Origin: Nocardia arizonensis
GTDB taxonomy: Bacteria; Actinomycetota; Actinomycetes; Mycobacteriales; Mycobacteriaceae
Direction: 5' to 3'
DNA: 64,000 bases
Assembly (NCBI RefSeq): GCF_001310275.1
Contig: NZ_LGYZ01000006.1
Location: 1-64,000, forward strand
The notes under the pieces are model-generated. The model did not search any database and was not told the DNA's origin. It was given only the letters and a program-made list of their open reading frames with translations. Both the position numbers and the translations under genes were made by a program. Below are positions 39,501 through 48,500 of this stretch, piece after piece; position 1 is the stretch's first letter; each line of letters starts with the position of its first letter.

Positions 39501-42500
39501 CCGAGGACGTCCCGGAGTTGCTGGGAGACAAGGAGTTCACCGAGCAGCTGCGGGAGCTGGCGCGGCGGGATCCGGGCGCGATCGTGGACATGTTCGCGAT
39601 GGCCGACGCCGAGGACCGCGCCACAGCGAGCCGCTACCGGATCATGATCGCCGACAGCACTGGTCCGGTGCTGGTGGAAGTGGACCGCCTGCTGCATCCG
39701 GATGCCGAGGGCCGGCCGGTGATCGAGGACGGGCACCCGGTGTGGCCGCATCTCGTGCGGAAGGCGTACGACAGAACACGATTCGCCGAGATCCTCGGCA
39801 TCGACACCACGGCGATCGACTTCGCCCCCACCCGCGACCAGCTCCAGAGGCTGCCTGCCGACGCGCGCGTCATCGCCATCGCGGCCGACGGAAACTGCTT
39901 CTTCCGTGCCGTTTCCGCCATCATCGGACAGGATCACGCGACCATTCGTGCGGATCTCGTCGCCTATCTTCTCGACCGGCGCGCCGAATTCGAACACTTC
40001 GTCGTCATCGAGGAGGGTGAATCTCGCGCACAGAAGTTCCTCGACGACGTCACCGCGTTGCGGCGTGACGGGACGTACGCCAATGATGCCGCCGACTTCC
40101 TGGTCGTGGCCGCCGCCCGACGGTACGGCATCGACCTGGCGGTGATGGACGACGCCGGGAACGTCGTCGAGACGCACGGAGTCCCCGGATCCAGCACACG
40201 GCACTACCTGCTCCGGCGCGAGGTGGCCGGGGGCCACTACAACCTTGCGATGGTGTCCGGGCAGCCGTCGGGCAGCGGGCAGGTGTTCGGGCACCCGAGC
40301 GGGACACCACAGCGTCAGGCGACGCGCCGGGTGGTCGGCGCCGCCGTGCGACGGCTGCTCGCGGTCCTGGCAGGAGTTCCGCGCACCCCGAAGACCCCGC
40401 GCACCGTGGAACCCTGGTTCGACAAGGAGCTGCCACCGCTTCCGGCAAGTTCTGCGCGCATATCAGCGGACAACGATGCGCCGTTGTGGGAGAACGCTCT
40501 CGACCAGTGGTTCGACGGGGACTGGTCCGATTTCTCCGGTGCGGTGGCGCGGTGGCGGCCTGCCGATCGGGCGGAGATCATGCTGCTCGGCACGGCGACG
40601 CGGCATCTGTTCGTCCTGCACAGCGGTCCTGCGGGACGGGTCGGGGTGCTCGATTTCGACGGCAGGCCGGTCGTGCTGGACGCGCGCGGGATCGACGGAT
40701 TGATCAGCGACCATCAGGTGACCGAATTCCTGCTCGGCCACATCGAAATGGCGCCGCAGCATGGTCGGGTGGTGTCGCTGACCGGACTCGACACCCTGCT
40801 CGCGGAGCAGGAGGACACCTTCGCCGCGCCGACCGACGACACCACACCGGCGCAGGCGACGGATCTCGCGCGCGCGGTGGACTCACTGCGGGCAGTGCCC
40901 GACTACGGCGCGGAACTCGCCGCGCAGCAGTACGGACCGGAATCGGGCATCGCTCCCGCCCACGGCCGGCCCGTCTTCGCCGGTACTTCCCTCCCGGTGC
41001 CCGCGCGACGGACCGCCGCCGACGAGATCGTGCTCGCCGGTGTCGCGCCGCTTCCCGAGGTGACCGTCCCCCCGGTCCACGCCGGCCTGCACGAGAAGCG
41101 TCGCATCGTCGTCGGACCCGACGGCCTGCTGTACCGATCCGACGGCAGCCTCTTCGACACCCGGTGGTCGGCGAGCCCGCATGGTGGCCACCAGCAGCCG
41201 ACACACCTGACGCAGTCGCCGATGAACCGGCGCGCCATCCTGGTGATGGACGAGCGCGGCAACATGTGGGCCGTCCCGTCGGGCGAATTCGACGGAAAGA
41301 CGATCACCCCCGCGTCGCTGCTCGGTGCGGGCCGGGCCGCCGCATCGGCGTGGATCGAGGTGCGTGCGGGCGTGCTCACCGTGCTGGCCGACGCGAACGG
41401 CGAGTACGGGTTCGACATGTCGCAACACAATGGCAACGCGCTGCTGTACCTGATGCGCGGGCAGCCCGCCGGTGCCGGGCCGGTCATGCCGAGAATGCTT
41501 GTGGCCGAAGACTTCCGGCACCTGCGTTATGTCGGTGCCGGGCGCACCCCGAGCGAACCGGGCTGGATCGAGCAGGACTGGCTGGGCAGCCGGACGGCGT
41601 CGGAGCAGGTGGCCGCGCCGCTCGGCACCGCAGCGCGTCGACCTCTCCCCATCGCCCCCGACGGCGCGACGAGTCAGCTGGTCGAGACGGCACCGCAGAC
41701 CAAGGGTTCCCGCGTGTGGCCGCGCGATCTGCCCACCATCACCACGGAGGCGGGGACCACGCTGCGATCGTTGCCTGGGGGAATCCTGCGGCACCGCAGC
41801 TTGCCGACGCGAGTGCGCGTCGACGACAACGGCGAGCGGTCCTACTTCGTCACCGGGGCGGACGGGACCGGCTGGGTCACCGGCCGCACCCTGCACAGCA
41901 ACGGCTACCGCCTGGACGCGGCCAACGGGCGGTTCGCGCGGGAACTGACCCTGCCGACGTCGGCCGGTCCGATCACGCTGTCGGTTAACGAGCTCCTTCG
42001 CGTCGAGCAGGACCCCGCGGCACCGGACCGGGTGCTGCTGTTCCGCGGCGCCGCCGCCCCCGTATCGGTGGCCGCGGACCAGGCCGACCGGCTCGGCCTG
42101 CGCCCGCTGCGTCGACTCGCCCATCGTGTGTTCGCCACCTCCGGTCCTTCGATCGACGATCTGGCACACGTCGGTCTCGCCCCCGATTCCGCAGTGCTGG
42201 AGCAACTTCGCGACCTCGTAACCCACAACCCGAAGCGCCTCGTGTCGATGTTCACCTCCTTGGGGCGGGATTTCGGGGTGCTGCTGATGGTGCGTGGCCG
42301 TCCACGCTGGGTCCGCGTCGATCGCTTCACCACCATGGACTTCACCGGCACGGACAACGACCCGATCTGGCCGCTGCTGCTGCTGGAAGCCGTTGCCGCG
42401 GTACGCAAAGCCGAGGACCAGCACGATGTTCAGCTCAGCCTGCACGACAGGGAGTACGACACCGACGCCGGAATCTGGATCCCCGCGGCAAGCGTCGATG

Positions 42501-45500
42501 ACGAACTCGACAGCCGGGTGGCGACGTGGCTGAGCGCGGTCACCGACGGCCCGCCCGCAGCGCCCGAACCGACCGCGACCGGGGACGACGATCAGACGGA
42601 ATGGGAGCGGGCACAGCTGCTGATCGTGTGGACCGATGCCGCGGGCAACCACCCCGACGCACAACTGACGCTCTACGACGCGGGCCGCGGCGTCACGGTC
42701 CAGATGACCCGGCAGGAGCTGGCGGACCAGGGGTACGTGTACTCGAACACCGAACTCGGCAAACGCTTCACGCTGCCGATCATCGAGAACGCCCACGGCT
42801 TGCCGACCGGACCCGAACTGAATCCCGCCGCACCGCAGACTTATCCGTCGGCGGTGACGCCGGCGACCGTCGACGAGCCCGGCGCCGTCGATCAGCTACC
42901 CGCCGCCGACATCCTGATCCCGCCCACCGCGGTCACACTGCCGACCACAACCGGACCGCTGCACCTCGCCGCAGGTACCCGCATCGCTGCGCGCCGCACC
43001 GCGAGCCACCCCGACCACGTGTGGATCAGGCAACCGCGGCAGGCGCTGTGGCATCTGGCCGCGGAAGCGGACCTCGCTGCCGCAGGCATGGAAGTGCCGC
43101 ACGTCGTCCGCGTCCTCGGTGACCTGTTCGGCCCGGACGGGCGCCCGCACGCGGGTGATACCGGGCAGATCGGGCTCGGCACCTGCTATCTGCAGAGTCT
43201 GCTCCGCAGCCTCACCATGACCCACCCCGACTGGATCCAGCAGATGGTCGAGGAACGCGACGGCGGCTTCGCGGTGCGGTTCACCGGGCCCACCGGGTAC
43301 GTCTGGATCCCGGTCGACCGGCGGTTCTACGCGGTCGGGTCCGGCGCGGACCAGCGACTGGCCTACGGCGTCCACGCGCCGGGGCGGCCGCTGTGGGCGG
43401 TCGTGATCGAGAAGGCGCTGGCGATCTATGTCGGCGGCGATCGGGGTTACGCCGGCATCAGCGGCGGCACCGCCGCGGCCACCGCGGCGATACTGGCTCC
43501 GCTGCACGCGTGGAACTCGATCGGACGGCCAGCGCGATTCCGGGCCACCGATGATCTCGGGTACGCCCACCCCATGACGATGGGTCAGGACGCCCTGGCC
43601 GCCGTGGTCGGCAGCTCGGCGCTCGCCCGCGAAGTCCTCCAGCTGGAGCAGGCCTGGCGCGATCGCATCAAGAACCAGACCCAGACGGGCCCGGAACACA
43701 ATCCCTATGTGGCCGAGGGCTTCCGGGCCTTCCTCCGATCCACGATGGACCCCGCCGGCTTCGATCGGCTGCTGCAGGCGACCGCGCTGTGGGACGCCAT
43801 GCGGGACTGGGACTCTGGTCGCCCCCAGACGACGGGAACGGCGCTGACCCAGTGGGCACTGGACCGGATCGGCTACCTCGTCGATCACGGCGACGCCGTC
43901 GTCCTCGGCACCAGGGGCGATCTCGACCAGGACGCGCCCGGCAACATCGGCTTGCTGAGTGGCCACGCCTACACCGTGCTCGGTGTGGAAACCGATGCGG
44001 CGACCGGACACGTCACCGGCGTCGTCGTCGTCGATCCGGGCCGGAGCATGTACGACCCGGCCGCGTTCATCACTGTGACCCAGACCCATCTCAACGCCTT
44101 CATCATGCTCTCGTCCGCCGGACCGGGCAGCTGGGGAGCGCACGGCCACGACTACCTCCCCACCCAGCTCCTCGGCTTCGGAGCGCCCCCGGCGGAGCCG
44201 CCGGCCCCGAACCGCGCGACCCGCCCCAGCCCGGCACCGTGGGCGATGTCGGTCGTCGATGCGTCGACGAATCAGCCGGTGGCTCCGCCTATTCCGCGGT
44301 CCACCCGACCGGCTGTCGTGGCGCCGATCGCCACGGTCGTCGCCACCGCGCCGCCCGCCTCGGAGTTCGCGCTTCCGCCCGCCGCGACCGACATTCCGCG
44401 CCAAGGATTCTCGCTCGATGCCTACAGCGGTCACCGAGTGCGCTTGGCCGACGGGGCACGGGTCCCGTTGCGGGTGCATGAAGACCACGTATGGCTCTTG
44501 GCTGCTTCGGAACAGAACTCCACGCCACAGTGGCACCAATTCGACAAGGACGCGGTGACCCGGCGCGGAGTCGAAGTGCCGCAGGTCGTCACGATGGACA
44601 ATGTCCTGTTCGACCCCGACCGGCTGCCCTCGGTGCTCGATGTCGAGCAGGGGATGTTCGGAACCTGCTACCTGATGGCGGATTTGATCGGACTCGCCGA
44701 GCAGCATCCGAACTGGATCTACGACATGATCATCGAAATGGCCGACGGCACCTTCGATGTGCGGTTCACCGAGCAGATCGACGACCTGCACCGGCGTGAA
44801 GTGTGGATATCAGTCGACCGGAACTTCTATGTCTACGACGCTGAACGGCCCTACGCGCAACGCAAGTCGGGGATGCCGCTGTGGGCGATGGTGATCGAGA
44901 AGGCATGGGCGAAGTACCGCGGCGGCGATGACCGCGGCTATGTCGGCATCGAAGGCGGCAGCGCCGGTGCCACCGCCGCCGCGTTCCAGCCGCCGACCGT
45001 GACCGGCAGGCACGGCAGGCTGGTCTCCTCGCGCGCCATGGACGACCACTATTTCGCCCACCCGCTCACCCTGGGGCAGGACGCGCTCGCCGAATTGATC
45101 GTGGGACCCGGTGTGCAGGAGGAGAATGCGCACCGCAGCGCGCTCGAGCCGGCCGAGGAGATTCTCGACTTGGAACCGGCGTGGCGCGAGTGGATGAACA
45201 GGTGGGCCGACCACACGAACTGGGATCGGGCCAAGAGCGTGTGGCGCTCGCTCCACGGAACGAACTCCGCGATCGATCCGAACGAACCGCGGTATCGCCG
45301 ATGGCTCGATGCCAACAACGCGCACACCTCGACGGGGTTCCGGACCTTCCTGCGCGAAACCCTCAGCGCCGACCGGTACGCGGCGCTGGCCCCGGCGCTC
45401 GAGGTGCTGCACACCGAAATGGCGAAGTGGGAGTCCGGCCAACCGCTCGAGGAGTCCTCGGTGCTCACCCAGTGGGTCGCCGATCGGATCGCCCGGCTGC

Positions 45501-48500
45501 TCGAACGCGGCGACAACGTCACCGTCGGCACTCGCCGCGTGCGGAACGGAAACGTCCACCCTCACACCGGATTGCCGGCCGGGCACGGGCTCTCGGTGAC
45601 GAGAGTGGTGACCGAGAACGGTCGCGCGACCGCCCTGGAGTTGCGTGATCCGACCGATTGGATCGACTTCCCGAACGCTGTCGCGCCGTCGCGCATCGTG
45701 TCGGTGCGCCACCTCAACCAGTTCCTGCTGCTGAGTTCCGCCGGGCCAGGCACGCGGTTCGCGCACGGGTGGGATGCGTTCGTGACCCCGACGTACTGGC
45801 CGGTGCGCGCCAGCGCTGTGGTCGGCGATCGCGCGCTCGACCTCGCCGGAACCGGTGCGGGCCGCACCGCCCTGTCGTCGCAGAACGACCTGGCCGATCG
45901 GGACGTCCCGTTGACCGCCGCCGACTCCATCCTGGCGAATCGGTACGACGCGGACAACCAGGACCTCCTGCCTGCCGCACTTGTCAAGATCCGCACCGAT
46001 CTCGAGCTCGAGTCGAACGGGGTGCTGGTGGAACTGGAGGCCGGGTCGCGGGTTGCGGTTCGGCTGGACACGGGCACACCGGACCGAGTCCTGGTGTACG
46101 CGGCGGCGGTCGGGTCAGAGGAGTCGACCTGGCATGCGGTCGATCGGTCGGTTCTCGTGGCCGCCGGTGTGACACTACCGGCACTCGTTCGGGTTTCCGG
46201 CCCGCTGTTCGGCGCCGGTGGACTTCCGGCGGTGACCGATGTGAAGCAGGGCGACATCGGCACCTGCTATCTGATGGCCGACCTGATCGGCCTGGCCGCC
46301 AAGCATCCGACGTGGGTGCAGCAGATGATCCGCCCGCGCGACGGCGGCGGCTGGGAAGTGCGGTTCACCGAAGAGGTCGTCGACGACAGTGGGCGTCCGG
46401 CACCCCGCGCCTCGGCGTTCGACGACCCGGTCCGCCGTGAGGTCTGGATCGCGGTGGACGACCGCTTCTACGCCGTCGGCACGGACATGGCGTACGCGGC
46501 GCACCAGACCGGTCACCCCCTGTGGCCCGCGGTGATCGAGAAAGCCTGGGCGATATACACCGGTCAGCACGAGGGATACGCCGGCATCGAGGGCGGACTG
46601 CCCGGCGCCACCGGCGCCGCGCTGTGGCCGACGGTCCTCACCGGCAGTTCGGGCCGCACCCTGTCCAAGCGGGCGGTGGACGATATGGGTTTCGCGCATC
46701 CGATGTCGCTCGGACTGGACCTGGTGACCGACATCCTCGGCGATACGACGCTCGCGAAAGAGGTGCTGAGCCTGGAGTCCGAGTGGCAGGCGTGGATGAA
46801 CGGCTGGTCGGACCTGTCGACGTGGGACCGCGCGGCCGAGGAAATGGAACGGATCGACAACCTCGGACTGTCCGAGGAGGCTGCCTCGACCGAATTCTGG
46901 AACTGGCTGCGGCGCCAAGACGCTCGAACATCGGCCGGATTCGCCGAATTCTTGAAGGCCTCCTGGGGGTTCGTCGAGACCGATCCGCTCGGCCGGCAGT
47001 TGGCGCCGTTGTTCGAGGTGATGGAGCAGTGGGAATCCGGGGCGCCGATGGCCGGTTCGCCGGTCGCGCAGTGGGCGGGGGATCGGATCAAGCAGCTGCT
47101 CGACCGCGGCGACACCGTGGTCCTGTCCACCCGGCGGCTCGAGGTGGGCCGACGTCACCCCGACACCGACCTGACGCATCAGCACGCGCACGTGGTCGCC
47201 GGTGTCGTCACCGACGAGGCGGGGAACGTCACCGCGGTGCGCCTGATCGACCCGTTCTGGTGGCTGCCCGAACACCGGTTCGCGGACGGCATCGAGGTGC
47301 CCCTGCGATATCTGAATCAGTTCGAGAGTCTGTCGTCGGTCGGGATGGGCGCGCGGTTGGCGTACGGCTGGGACACGGCCGTTCCGACCGCGGAAGGGTA
47401 CGGAACGTCGCAGCCGGGAGACGAACTGGCACAGGCATTCGAGTCGACGCTGTCCCTCGACTCCGCCGCGGGTCAACTCACCTCGTCCAGCAGGCCGCAG
47501 AACGATCCCACGCTCTGGGCGCTCGAGGTTCTTCGCAGCAGCTCGGAGCTGAATCGTCGTGAGTGGCTGGCGCACGCCGCGACCGGGATCACCGATCACA
47601 ACGAGTACGCCGCGCAGCGCTACGGCGACAAGGCCGCGGCGATTCTGCATGACCTCGACAGCCTCAACGAGGAGTTCGGCGTCACCCGTGACTTCCGGCA
47701 ACTGCTGATCGATCCGGGCGTCGTCTCGGAGACGCACCGGCCCGCGTTCCTGGAGTTCGTGCGAGCGGGGACCTGGACCGAGCAGACCGTGTTCGATATT
47801 CGGCACGCCTTCGCGGATTCGCTGGGGAAAACGACGTACTACCGTGCGCTGAAGCTGACGCAGGAAGCGGCCGAGCAGATCCAGGCCGAGACCGGTCTCA
47901 GCAGCCGCGCCTGGCGGACGGCCACCGCCGCCCCCGGTCTCGAAGGTGCGATCCGTGCTGGCCAGTCCGGTGTGCTCGATCCCCGTGAAATCTTCGATGC
48001 GCCACTGAGCCAGGCGATGACGAACCATGTCCGGCCCTTCTCGCGAACATCCACGATGCGACCGTGGGGCACCCTGAAACCGGTCGCCAGCTACAAACCC
48101 GCCGCGACGAAGGAACAGCGTGATGCCGGTGCTGCGCGCATCGATCAGAGCAGAGTCACTACACGCGCGACCGAGCTGCGCGCCATGGAATTCCGCTATT
48201 GGGAGCCGTATCTGACGGCTGCGGCGAGGCAGCTCGGCCTGCTGGCCGAAGCGGATGCGCTGTCGCTGAGGGCGTTCGACAACTTCACGGCGGTACAGCG
48301 GTCGGGAATCCACCAGATCGCACGTCCTGCGTACATCGCGGCGCGAAACAGCGACCTCGATCGGCTCAAGGACGCCGATGCCTTCCAGTCGGTCACGCTG
48401 GATCAGCGTGTGGCGAAGTCGGTTGCCGCCACTCCGGAGATGGCCGGACAGCTGCGCGACGGGGAGTCGATCTACCTGTTCGAACTCGAGCTGTCCCCAC

